Of a stretch of DNA of 22,155 bases, positions 15,148-22,155 are shown piece after piece. The stretch covers positions 1 to 22,155 of the forward strand of contig JACDDZ010000005.1 in assembly GCA_013816695.1 (NCBI GenBank), in the 5' to 3' direction. The translations under genes were made by a program, and so were the position numbers. Under the pieces are notes generated by a model that worked only from the letters and a program-made list of their open reading frames with translations, did not search any database and had not been told where the DNA came from. The stretch's first letter is position 1, and every line of letters begins with the position of its first letter. The stretch is from Gemmatimonadaceae bacterium. Its GTDB lineage: Bacteria; Gemmatimonadota; Gemmatimonadetes; Gemmatimonadales; Gemmatimonadaceae.

Positions 15148-16485
15148 TCAACTATTGCCGCGCAGCACAATATCTGCGCGGCGATAGTGACGCCGAATCA
15201 GGAGCCAGAACATTCCCTGAATTGCCACCGTTGCCAAAGCCACAAATAGCAATGCAACGGACGGCGAGAATATTTTGATCGCCAGCAGCGGCGTGGCCAC
15301 ACTCACCTGCAGCATGACGAACACCATCGCAAGCCCGAATGCCTTTACCATTCCTCGTGATTGCGAAAATCCACCTTGAGGAGTTAGTGGGCCCTGGATC
15401 TTTGCCCACTGCGTGACCGGCATGAATACAAACATCATCATGGCATAGGCCGCCGCTATCAGAGGCGATACTTCTTCTCTATTGCTTGCAATCCCAGTGA
15501 GATGTCCCGGCCCAAACGTATATAGAACCACCATTAGTATCGCAGAAGCGCCGGTGATATAGGCATTTTCAATAAGACAAGTGAGATAGAAGATCCTGGC
15601 GCGCTGGTCGCGCGAAAGAGGATAGTTAAGGTTTGTTCGCAGTTGTAGCCCGCCGTACATCACTGCCTGGCTGCCTTGCATCGCGACGAACCATGGGCCG
15701 TTTAGCGCGTACGCCATTACTCCGCCGATGATTACGGAAACATTCGCGTATCGCGCCCATCCTCCCGATCGCGTGTTAATGGTTTCGTGATATACTGCGA
15801 ATATCCAGTCGGTAGTGCTTCCATTAAGGAGTGGTTTCGTCCATTCGCGCCTCTTTACCTCCTTTTTCGACCAGAAATTCCGGAGTGCATCTGCATTCAT
15901 GTGGCCCAGAAGGGGGTCGCCCACAAACGGGCGCGCCCTCGCGGAATCTGGCGATCCTGCCCGGCGAAAAATTAGATAAGCTAAACCGGCTGCGACGATG
16001 CCGAATGCGACGGGTGATAATAGTGCCACGCGATGCATGTAGTCGGGACGCCAAAACAAAAAGGCGAGAAACGCGAGAATCGCCCTCCGGCAATTATTGC
16101 TGCTGACCCTGTTATTGATCTCTGTTCCCAGGGCAAAAAACAATATCCCGGCCCCTAGCGATGCTATTCCAAACTCAGCGCCCAGAAGCATTGCAGATGT
16201 GACCGCAAGCGGTAGTGAAATCACGGTGGACGCGATCGCAAAGCCCCGCACAAACAGGCCGTCTATCCGCGGAAGGGTCCAGGTGAAAAGGCCGCGCTTC
16301 ATTTCGGCAACAGCCATGGAGCATATGAACCCCGCAAGAACAGCAACCAGATTCTCGCGCCACAGAGTCATTGTCGGGCTTTCAGGCCACAGGAAGGGCG
16401 CGGCACCAGCCAGTAATGCAGGAAACAGGAGAACCAGCGCTGCCGGACGCCAGAACAGCCTACCGAGTGCATACACGCTCATCAT
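15148..16485 (-). CDS. Polytopic membrane protein, probable ABC transporter permease
   Basis: A 445-residue protein with about ten transmembrane helices in two groups (roughly 12-175 and 245-435) separated by a polar, basic segment (about 176-240, with NFWSKKEVKRREWTKPLL). No family motif was recognised. It is encoded immediately after a YtrB-like ATPase: the ATG at 16485 shares its A with the ATPase stop (TGATG), so it is almost surely the membrane partner. A TTG one codon earlier is also in frame. The C-terminus is basic (LLIRRHYRRADIVLRG). In YtrA-controlled operons such permeases are linked to envelope stress or antibiotic sensing, but substrate here is unknown. Confidence 0.82.
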   Translation of the reverse strand: MMSVYALGRLFWRPAALVLLFPALLAGAAPFLWPESPTMTLWRENLVAVLAGFICSMAVAEMKRGLFTWTLPRIDGLFVRGFAIASTVISLPLAVTSAMLLGAEFGIASLGAGILFFALGTEINNRVSSNNCRRAILAFLAFLFWRPDYMHRVALLSPVAFGIVAAGLAYLIFRRAGSPDSARARPFVGDPLLGHMNADALRNFWSKKEVKRREWTKPLLNGSTTDWIFAVYHETINTRSGGWARYANVSVIIGGVMAYALNGPWFVAMQGSQAVMYGGLQLRTNLNYPLSRDQRARIFYLTCLIENAYITGASAILMVVLYTFGPGHLTGIASNREEVSPLIAAAYAMMMFVFMPVTQWAKIQGPLTPQGGFSQSRGMVKAFGLAMVFVMLQVSVATPLLAIKIFSPSVALLFVALATVAIQGMFWLLIRRHYRRADIVLRGNS

Positions 16486-17375
16486 CAATGCATGTCCCTC
16501 CGGCCGAGCATGGCAAATATCTTTTCCAGATTCACCGGCCTTGTCTCGACCTGCGCTGAGTAGTGGCTGGCGAATCGATCGGCCAATCCAGGTGAGTCAG
16601 ATACAAAGAGTCTCGCACGACGGGCATCTCCTTCGGCGGTGATCACAAACTCTTCCCTGAATTCACGCGGAAGGTTTCCCTCCTCCTGCGTTACAACCCA
16701 CTCGGCATACTGCTCCTTCAGGGCATCGAGCTCTTCGTCAACCGTGATACGCCCGCGGTCGAGAAACACTACACGGTCAGCAATGCGCTCCAGCTCCGGA
16801 AGCATGTGCGACGAAATCACGATCGTTACATCATCACTCCGAAACTGATCCAGTAGACTGGTCAGTACCGTTTGGCGAGCTATCGGGTCGAGGTCGCTCA
16901 GCGGCTCGTCGAGCAGCAGCAGCGAGGGATGGTGGCATGTTGCAATGATCATCGACAGCTTCTGTTTGTTTCCTGGAGACAAGGCGCCTACGCGCTTATC
17001 CTCATTCAACTCGAGGGTATCGAGAAGATGTTGCTCGAGATCCTTGTCCCAGCTCTCATAGAAATGAGATACGTATCCGAGCAGCTGGCTCACCTTCATC
17101 CACTCAAGGAAAACATCGTCCTGCTGAACAGCGCCGATTCGAGACAGCTCTTTAGGCCCAAGCTTGGCAGTTGACACTCCGAACGTATTGCACTCCCCGC
17201 TTGTTGGGAGGTAGAGCCCAGTTATCTGGCGAAGCAGCGTTGTCTTCCCGCTTCCATTCTTTCCCACTAGTCCAATGATCGACTTACCCGTTACCGATAA
17301 CGAAGCTTCTTCCAATGCGATGGTCTTGCCGAATTTCTTGGTGACGTTCCGCAATTCAAACCTGCTCTCAGTCAT
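16485..17375 (-). CDS. ABC transporter ATP-binding protein (YtrB-like)
   Basis: A 296-residue ATPase. Walker A is GLVGKNGSGKTTLL (K44), the Q-loop is GAVQQDD (Q84/Q85), the signature is LSPGNKQ (132-138, degenerate from LSGGQ), Walker B is LLLLDEPLSDLD (D156, E157) and the switch His is in VISSHML (H190). About 80 residues after the core form a C-terminal extension typical of ABC-2-type ATPases. The degenerate signature is common in the YtrB and drug/bacitracin-type branch. The start ATG at 17375 overlaps the regulator stop as ATGA, and its own stop overlaps the permease start. It powers the adjacent membrane protein. Confidence 0.93.
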   Translation of the reverse strand: MTESRFELRNVTKKFGKTIALEEASLSVTGKSIIGLVGKNGSGKTTLLRQITGLYLPTSGECNTFGVSTAKLGPKELSRIGAVQQDDVFLEWMKVSQLLGYVSHFYESWDKDLEQHLLDTLELNEDKRVGALSPGNKQKLSMIIATCHHPSLLLLDEPLSDLDPIARQTVLTSLLDQFRSDDVTIVISSHMLPELERIADRVVFLDRGRITVDEELDALKEQYAEWVVTQEEGNLPREFREEFVITAEGDARRARLFVSDSPGLADRFASHYSAQVETRPVNLEKIFAMLGRRDMH

Positions 17376-17767
17376 TTTGTTCTCCGGCCGACAGGCGTGT
17401 CTTCCAGCATTGTGCGGAAAACATCGGCTGCTTTTTTGTTTGGGATGCCGAGCTGGCGGACTGCTGCCACAGCTGGTTCGAGCATGTTACGGAGCTGGTC
17501 GTCCCGGTTGATTTCTCCGGACCGCGCCGGGCGCTTCCTTATGATCAGGGGAAGCCCGGGTCGCCGCTCTACCAGTCCCTGCTGTTCAAGAAGACTGTAT
17601 GCCTTGCTCACCGTCATGGGATTCACGCCCAGCTGCTCCGAGAGTGTGCGCGTAGACGGCAGTTCATCGCCGGGCGAGATAAGCCCGCCGGCAATATGAA
17701 ACCGGATCTGGTCTATGAGCTGTCGATAGACCGGAACTCCATTGTTTTGATCAATTATGATGACCAT
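17372..17767 (-). CDS. GntR-family regulator, YtrA subfamily
   Basis: A 131-residue winged-helix regulator. It opens with MVIIIDQNNGVPVYRQLIDQ, typical of the YtrA group, then a DNA-binding domain with GDELPSTRTLSEQLGVNPMT and a wing (LLEQQGLVERRPGLPLII). The short C-terminal part (about 50 residues) is only a dimerisation helix region, with no large ligand domain. The frame extends to a GTG at 17794, but the conserved N-terminus starts at the ATG at 17767. It is the first gene of a coupled operon with the ABC ATPase and membrane protein, and is preceded by two copies of a palindrome, so it very likely represses its own operon. Confidence 0.92.
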   Translation of the reverse strand: MVIIIDQNNGVPVYRQLIDQIRFHIAGGLISPGDELPSTRTLSEQLGVNPMTVSKAYSLLEQQGLVERRPGLPLIIRKRPARSGEINRDDQLRNMLEPAVAAVRQLGIPNKKAADVFRTMLEDTPVGRRTK

Positions 17768-17772
17768 GTACC

Positions 17773-17790
17773 GTATTAGCTGTATGATAC
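17773..17790. promoter_or_regulatory. Operator-like palindrome 1 of the GntR/ABC operon
   Basis: GTAT-N10-ATAC, lying six bases upstream of the regulator ATG. The longer pattern CCGTATTA-N2-TG-N4-ATACAC (17771-17792) is shared, in inverted orientation, with palindrome 2. The position between promoter and start suits a roadblock repressor site. Confidence 0.6.
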
Positions 17791-17796
17791 ACACCC

Positions 17797-17826
17797 ACGT
17801 TAATCCAGGGGCGGTGTATATGTCAA
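17797..17826 (-). promoter_or_regulatory. Candidate promoter of the GntR/ABC operon
   Basis: A consensus TTGACA (17826-17821, minus strand) is followed after 18 bases by TAACGT (17802-17797), a weak -10. The -35 lies inside palindrome 2 and palindrome 1 lies just downstream of the -10. Confidence 0.45.
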
Positions 17827-17833
17827 GTAATAC
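17816..17833. promoter_or_regulatory. Operator-like palindrome 2 of the GntR/ABC operon
   Basis: GTAT-N10-ATAC again, with the extended inverted match over 17814-17835. Centre-to-centre distance to palindrome 1 is 43 bases, close to four helical turns. It covers the TTGACA -35 element. Confidence 0.6.
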
Positions 17834-17863
17834 GGTGTTGGCCGGCGCGTAAGGCGCTTCCCC

Positions 17864-19648
17864 CTAAGGGCGCGGTACCGGCGGTGGAAGCTCGCTGGCG
17901 AACTTCCACGCAGCGGCGCCTTCCCTGGTCAGCGAAATATTCGCGAGCCGCGCCCGCACCATTGCAATGGGCATTGGTCCGCTCTGCAGAACCGCATCGT
18001 GGAAAGCGCGCTCGGTCATCTTTCCCGAATCGACTAACTCCTTGTGGAGCGCGCGCAGCTCCAGTCCGCCAATCATGTAGGCAATCTGGTAGAGCGGCGG
18101 ATAGTCCCCGCCAAATGAACGGCGCACTTCGCCCTCCGCGTTAGCTCGCTCGAAATTCACCGTGTCAACAAGGAACTGAATCGCCTGGTCGGGCGTGAGC
18201 TTCCCCGCGTGAAAGTTGAGAGAAAAAATGATTCGCGCGCTACGATGCATTCTCCAGAAGAGCGCTCCAATGCGATCCTCGGGCGTCGTATGAAATCCGT
18301 GGTCCCATAGAAACATCTCCCAGTACAGCGATTGGCCTTCGAGCCAGAAGGGAGTGTAGAAGAGCTGCCTGTGGGTATTGTACCTGTCCATCATATAACC
18401 CTGAAGGTGGTGCCCGGGGTTGAGTTCATGGAACACAACTGCATGCGAGAAATGCGGGTTGTTGCCGCGAAGACTCATCATCTTTTCTTCCTCTGTCATG
18501 TCCGCAGTGGGATATGCAACGAGGATTGATTCGCCGCCGAGAAAGAAGGGAGCGATTCGCTGCCGCTCCGGGGACATCATCTCCATTCCCCAGTCTTCGC
18601 GCGCCAGTTTCGGAATTGTCACCCAGTCGTGCTGCGCGAAGAACGACTCAGCCTGGCGGGCCAGGTCGCGAATCAGCTCGGGCTGCTTTCCCGGCTCAAC
18701 GTAGCTGTTCTTTACCTTCTCCATTGCCGCTTTCCAGTTGTCGCCGAACCCCATGGCAGCTGACGCCTTCTTCATCTCACTCAGGCTGAATGCGTATTCC
18801 CGTTCTGCGATGGCAATCAATTCTTCCGGCGTGTACGGGATCATTTCATAGCGGAGATCCTCTTCGAGTCCCTTCCGGTTTATTGGATCTCCGATGATGG
18901 GCCCGTCGTTGGCGGCACCACCCGCCTGCTGTGGCTTGAAGCCGACGACTTTCTCGCGAAGGGTTTTTGAGTAGCGGGTGAGCGACTCATCCAGGCGCTT
19001 GTATGGATCCTTCGTCCACCAGGAGAAGACAGGATCGTACCCGTCGTAGTATTTGTACCAATTGCCGACCACTCTGCGAATGCGATCCACGTCATTGGAA
19101 GCGCGGTTGGCAACAGCCTTGTTCACTTTGGATGCAGTAGCCGTTACCTCGTAACGCGCGCGCAGGCTGTCGATCTCGACAGCAACCGATGCGAGCGTGG
19201 TCGCCGCCTGGCGTGAATTGACAGGCGCCAGTGTGCGTCGTGTGTCCTGTAGTGCGAGAAGCCTGTCGGCGAACGGAACCAGCACCGACGTCTCGACGAG
19301 CTGCGAATCCCTGCGGTCGAGGAGGACAAGCTGGTGCTTCAGGAAATTCGACAGGAGCACATAGTCGATTCTCCCTTCCTGGCTGAGTTGCGCAAAGTCG
19401 ATCTCCGGAAGACGTCGTGTCCATCCATTATAGAACTCACGCATCCCGCGCCGCTGCGCGGGCGAGTTGGCTGCGTCGTACCGCCGCGACATCGATTCCC
19501 TGTCGGCGGAGAACCGGCTGACAACGCTGGTTAGTTCACTGCCCGGCCGGCCGACAAGGGCCCGCAGGTCTGGAATAAGTGAGTCGGACTGCGCGTGAGC
19601 AGTCGAGGTAATCAAGAGGACGGCAACGGCTGTAAGACGTCGAATCAT
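17864..19648 (-). CDS. Exported DUF885-family putative metallohydrolase
   Basis: A 594-residue DUF885 protein. The start ATG at 19648 gives a clean signal peptide (MIRRLTAVAVLLITSTAHAQ); the frame extends to 19708, but that would bury it. The family hallmark HELNPGHHLQG (H407, E408, H413/H414) is present, followed about 30 residues later by PFWLEGQSLYWEMFLW, the position of a further conserved Glu. These suggest a zinc-dependent peptidase-like site, although the biochemical role of most DUF885 proteins is unknown. Most of the rest is predicted helical. It lies 31 bases after the histidine-phosphatase lipoprotein gene on the same strand, so the two may be cotranscribed. No Shine-Dalgarno is seen. 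Confidence 0.9.
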   Translation of the reverse strand: MIRRLTAVAVLLITSTAHAQSDSLIPDLRALVGRPGSELTSVVSRFSADRESMSRRYDAANSPAQRRGMREFYNGWTRRLPEIDFAQLSQEGRIDYVLLSNFLKHQLVLLDRRDSQLVETSVLVPFADRLLALQDTRRTLAPVNSRQAATTLASVAVEIDSLRARYEVTATASKVNKAVANRASNDVDRIRRVVGNWYKYYDGYDPVFSWWTKDPYKRLDESLTRYSKTLREKVVGFKPQQAGGAANDGPIIGDPINRKGLEEDLRYEMIPYTPEELIAIAEREYAFSLSEMKKASAAMGFGDNWKAAMEKVKNSYVEPGKQPELIRDLARQAESFFAQHDWVTIPKLAREDWGMEMMSPERQRIAPFFLGGESILVAYPTADMTEEEKMMSLRGNNPHFSHAVVFHELNPGHHLQGYMMDRYNTHRQLFYTPFWLEGQSLYWEMFLWDHGFHTTPEDRIGALFWRMHRSARIIFSLNFHAGKLTPDQAIQFLVDTVNFERANAEGEVRRSFGGDYPPLYQIAYMIGGLELRALHKELVDSGKMTERAFHDAVLQSGPMPIAMVRARLANISLTREGAAAWKFASELPPPVPRP

Positions 19649-19679
19649 TGGAAAGACGGGTTTGGGTGAAGCGGGCAGG

Positions 19680-20249
19680 TTATGGCGCCGGGCGTCCGAA
19701 GCGGACATTTACGAGGCTGGGAGATCCACCGGCGGGAACAACTACGATGAAGATGTGATCATACTCGGAGTCCTCCATTGCCTTGACTGCGACCCTGCTG
19801 AATGCCTGTACAATTTGCGGAACTGTATTGCTGTGGCCGACGATAACTACTGTCTTTCCCTGATTAGTGTTCAGCACTTCGCGCGCAATATCGGCGGCGT
19901 ATGTTGCTGAGTTGGCGGCATTCACCGGACGTTCGATTACAGTGAGGCCAAGCTGCTGGGCCAGCGGTTCGGCCGTCTGCCTGTTGCGTCTGTACTGTGT
20001 CGCGTAGATCGCGGAGACGTTTGCATCTATCAGCACATCGCGCAAGGCAATCGCCCGTTCCCTCCCCGACTGCGTCAACGATGGATCACGCGGATCGTCG
20101 ATGCCCTTCTCTGCGTGGCGCACGATAATCACAGTTGTGGCGCCAGTTGTCGGGGTGACGCGGTTGACTCCGACCTTTACGCAGCCCTGGGCAGCGACCA
20201 TAAAGGCGAGGAGAGCCGACCGCGCAATTTGATTCCTGGTTATCCGCAT
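19680..20249 (-). CDS. Histidine-phosphatase-superfamily protein, probable lipoprotein
   Basis: A 189-residue protein of the phosphoglycerate-mutase/SixA-like superfamily. The signal MRITRNQIARSALLAFMVAA ends QGC, a possible lipobox with Cys23. The catalytic motif is IIVRHAEKG (R44, H45), followed by LTQSGRERA, the second Arg region in YRRNRQTA, and the second His in VIVGHSN (H139). It should hydrolyse phosphoesters in the periplasm by a phosphohistidine intermediate; substrate is unknown. GAGG with a five-base gap to the ATG supports the start. It lies 65 bases downstream of the dinB-like gene and 31 bases upstream of the DUF885 gene. Confidence 0.9.
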   Translation of the reverse strand: MRITRNQIARSALLAFMVAAQGCVKVGVNRVTPTTGATTVIIVRHAEKGIDDPRDPSLTQSGRERAIALRDVLIDANVSAIYATQYRRNRQTAEPLAQQLGLTVIERPVNAANSATYAADIAREVLNTNQGKTVVIVGHSNTVPQIVQAFSRVAVKAMEDSEYDHIFIVVVPAGGSPSLVNVRFGRPAP

Positions 20250-20288
20250 CGAGGCCTCGGTTGATAAGGGTGATATCGATAGAACTTA

Positions 20289-20303
20289 CCACCGCTGCGG
20301 TGG
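20289..20303. repeat. GC-rich hairpin after the Y-family polymerase gene
   Basis: CCACCG and CGGTGG pair around a three-base loop. On the minus strand it lies 12 bases after the polymerase stop and is followed by TAAGTTC rather than a T-run. It may be a weak terminator or processing site. Confidence 0.3.
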
Positions 20304-20314
20304 GCCGGGCGGAT

Positions 20315-21556
20315 TTACTCTTCGTCACGCCTGGACTTGCCGAACTTTATGAGATCACGTCCGTAACGCTCGCGCACATTGTCCAGAGCGGCCGCGAGCT
20401 CACGATGTTTGCTGGTCTCGACACCGACTGCAAACTCGCCGTCAAAAAGTGCGAACTGCTCTTCACCTCCTATGCGGAAAAGATGTGACGCTGACACTCC
20501 TACCAGCCGTGCCGCTACTCGACGCTTCCGTCTTAGCTGGTGCAAAAGTTCCTTCGCAACGGGCGCGACCGCATGATAGGTCGTTACAACATCCTCCAAT
20601 GTGCGCGCCGCCGACCTCAGGGTAAAATCTGAATCCTTGATGCGTACGGTAATTGTCTTCGCGGCGTACCCGTTCTCCCTGAGATCAGACGTTACACGGT
20701 CCACTAACTGAAGCATTTCTCTCTCGAGCTCAGCGTCCCCCATGATGTCCGAAGCGAACGTCTCCTCGCGGCCCATCGACTTGGGCTCTTCACGCTGATG
20801 CACCGGACTGGAATCAATTCCACGAATCGTCTCGTACAACCATTCACCAGACCGGTCGCCAAGCCTGCGCCTTAGGTCATCGAGGGAAACGCCGATAGCA
20901 TCTTTCACCCTGTTCCATCCAATCCTGCCAAGCTCTTCCTGAAACCTGGGACCGATGCCGGGAAAGTCCGCGAGAGCCAGTCGCGACAGGTAGCTGGCCT
21001 CTTCTCCCGGTGGAACGACGTATACGCCATTGCCACCGGCGCCGTCGCGGGGTTTGGCGTGTTCCACGGCCATCTTGGCCACGAGCTTGTTAGTCGCGCC
21101 ACCCATGGAGATCTGTATGCTGGTTTCGCGCAGGACGGCGTTCCGTATAGTATGCGCGATGTCATCGAGGGTGCGGCCCCTGTAGATCGTCTGCATCGTG
21201 GTTGTGAGATCGAGATAGGCTTCGTCAGGCGATGCACTTTCGACCTCAGGTGCGAACCGCTTCAAAACTGTCACTATCTCATCGCTCTTCTCCGAGCAAA
21301 GCTCCCGTGGAACGGGCACGCACATGGCCTGTGGACAGAGGCGCACTGCACGTGAGATCGGCATGCCGGACCGAACGCCGTATTTCCTTGCTTCATATGT
21401 CGCCGAGCATACCACACCGCGACTTTCTGCCGATCCGCCTACAATGAGGAGCGGTTCGCGGCCCGCGCCCTCGGGATCAGCTATGCGAGCGAGTTGCACA
21501 TAGTACACATCACAATCTGCCAGCAGGATGCTGCGCACTGATGAGTTCGCCGCCAT
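20315..21556 (-). CDS. dinB: Y-family DNA polymerase (DNA polymerase IV, DinB type)
   Basis: Translesion polymerase, 413 residues from the ATG at 21556. The palm begins SILLADCDVYYVQLAR, where E. coli DinB has IIHVDMDCFFAAVE: the catalytic Asp is kept and the steric-gate position is Tyr (Y19 here). Next are VVCSATYEARKYGVRSGMP and the second metal site SPDEAYLDL (D111, E112), then GGATNKLVAKMA. The helix-hairpin segment is LADFPGIGPRFQEEL and the little finger includes SMGREETFASD. EQFALFD near the C-terminus matches a QxxLF beta-clamp motif. A GTG at 21583 is in frame but lies in the loop of a terminator hairpin, so the ATG is preferred. It may be SOS induced, but no known operator was recognised. 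Confidence 0.92.
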   Translation of the reverse strand: MAANSSVRSILLADCDVYYVQLARIADPEGAGREPLLIVGGSAESRGVVCSATYEARKYGVRSGMPISRAVRLCPQAMCVPVPRELCSEKSDEIVTVLKRFAPEVESASPDEAYLDLTTTMQTIYRGRTLDDIAHTIRNAVLRETSIQISMGGATNKLVAKMAVEHAKPRDGAGGNGVYVVPPGEEASYLSRLALADFPGIGPRFQEELGRIGWNRVKDAIGVSLDDLRRRLGDRSGEWLYETIRGIDSSPVHQREEPKSMGREETFASDIMGDAELEREMLQLVDRVTSDLRENGYAAKTITVRIKDSDFTLRSAARTLEDVVTTYHAVAPVAKELLHQLRRKRRVAARLVGVSASHLFRIGGEEQFALFDGEFAVGVETSKHRELAAALDNVRERYGRDLIKFGKSRRDEE

Positions 21557-21569
21557 ACCCGATAATGTA

Positions 21570-21600
21570 AAGCCCCGATTCACACGATGAATCGGGGCTT
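21570..21600 (-). terminator. Strong hairpin terminator before dinB
   Basis: AAGCCCCGATTCA and TGAATCGGGGCTT form 13 perfect base pairs around a five-base loop. On the minus strand it lies 22 bases after the stop of the glycine-zipper gene and is followed by TACATT, so the T-tract is short (the stem ends in TT). It separates that gene from dinB. Confidence 0.72.
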
Positions 21601-21622
21601 CATTACAGCGAGTTGCAGAGGA

Positions 21623-22155
21623 CTATCTATCTGTAGCGTCGGGGCCCGGACGCGAGGCGGGATTTCCATCCACGCGATCCTTCATGTCATCCGCTGCATT
21701 CATCGTGCGCTCACCAGCATTACGCAACGAAGAAGTGCCTCGGCTGTACCCTTCCTGCGCGTAGCCGCGCATCTGGTCCCACGAGCCGTGCTTCGAATCC
21801 GAAGTCCAGCCACGCTTCAGGTCGCCCTCGACCTGATCGAACGAGCGATCCTTGTAATCCGGATTTCTGCTCGCCACATGGCCAAGGTGGTAGGCCGGCT
21901 TTACATCGTCGTAGCCGCGGTCTGCCATACGCTTTGAGGACGTCTCATAATGGTTCTTATAGTATGAGTCATCGTCGCCCGTGATGCTGGTTGCGGCCTC
22001 AGCCACAGCGCGTCCAGTCCACCATCCGCCCATCGCTCCCGCGATTCCGCCGATGATCGTTCCGACAGGTCCGGCGACCGATCCTACTGCCGCGCCCGCC
22101 AGCACTCCTGAGATTCCGCCCGCCGCTTCACCTACATGGTCGGCGACTCCAGGAT
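21623..22155 (-). CDS. Glycine-zipper protein with Tyr/Asp-rich C-terminal domain, N-terminus missing
   Basis: The frame is open to the window edge, so the start lies outside; the GTG at 22105 is internal to a continuing zipper (VADHVGEAAGGISG before it). The N-terminal half of what is visible is a glycine-zipper hairpin (LAGAAVGSVAGPVGTIIGGI, AGAMGGWWTG). The C-terminal half is polar: SYYKNHYETSS, VKPAYHLGHVASRNPDY, FDQVEGDLKRGW and WDQMRGYAQEGY. Proteins of this layout, sometimes with stress-associated annotations, recur in soil bacteria; role unknown. Envelope or membrane association is likely from the zipper. The gene ends at a strong terminator (21570-21600). Confidence 0.75.
   Translation of the reverse strand, partial: PGVADHVGEAAGGISGVLAGAAVGSVAGPVGTIIGGIAGAMGGWWTGRAVAEAATSITGDDDSYYKNHYETSSKRMADRGYDDVKPAYHLGHVASRNPDYKDRSFDQVEGDLKRGWTSDSKHGSWDQMRGYAQEGYSRGTSSLRNAGERTMNAADDMKDRVDGNPASRPGPDATDR

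Noticed and set aside
16097..16642. Plus-strand open frame of 181 codons spanning the permease/ATPase junction
   Set aside because: It lies antisense to two well-supported coupled genes and shows only shadow composition.
17836..17863. GC-rich repeats between the DUF885 stop and the GntR operators as a terminator
   Set aside because: Only about four consecutive pairs form and no T-run follows on either strand.
1..22155. CRISPR array, tRNA, rRNA, transposase or prophage genes
   Set aside because: No regularly spaced repeats, cloverleaf-like segments or recombinase/transposase motifs were seen on either strand.

Overview
The window looks like chromosomal DNA of a moderately GC-rich, Gram-negative-type (diderm) bacterium. 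Evidence for an outer membrane is a beta-barrel porin ending in phenylalanine, several lipoprotein-like signal peptides and secreted hydrolases. The protein mix suggests Gemmatimonadota or a close relative: a Ser/Thr kinase fused to a TolB-like domain and TPRs, an M28 peptidase with a PA domain, a DUF885 hydrolase, and small secreted glycine-zipper proteins. That placement is inference from gene content; no rRNA or other marker is present. I see no tRNA, rRNA, CRISPR array or insertion sequence.

Layout: (1) 1-485 is the 3' end of an ABC1/UbiB-family kinase-like gene, followed by a small exported protein (569-1096). (2) 1083-4531, minus strand, is a tight four-gene operon: porin, FMN-binding-domain protein, four-helix membrane protein, and the flavin transferase ApbE. 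It reads as an envelope flavin electron-transfer module. (3) 4623-10422, minus strand, is an L-serine biosynthesis cluster: small membrane/coiled-coil protein, SerA, a GlcD-like FAD oxidase, a Uma2 nuclease-like protein, a SerB-like phosphatase and a class V aminotransferase that probably replaces SerC. The oxidase probably disposes of D-2-hydroxyglutarate made by SerA. A 175-base gap beside the Uma2 gene holds a likely remnant of a DctA-type transporter. (4) 10724-15134, plus strand, holds the large sensor-like Ser/Thr kinase and a lipoprotein M28 peptidase. (5) 15148-17767, minus strand, is a YtrA-type GntR regulator, ABC ATPase and polytopic membrane protein, translationally coupled and preceded by two matching operator-like palindromes around the promoter. 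(6) 17864-21556, minus strand, contains a Y-family DNA polymerase, a histidine-phosphatase lipoprotein and an exported DUF885 protein. (7) The right edge holds an incomplete glycine-zipper protein ending in a strong hairpin terminator.

The most interesting points are the complete ApbE/FMN-binding/porin module, the SerA plus FAD-oxidase coupling, the twin GntR operators, and the transporter scar inside the serine cluster. Most of these are uncommon arrangements of known families. I did not find a convincing wholly new system; the four-helix histidine protein in the flavin operon is the closest to an undescribed component.
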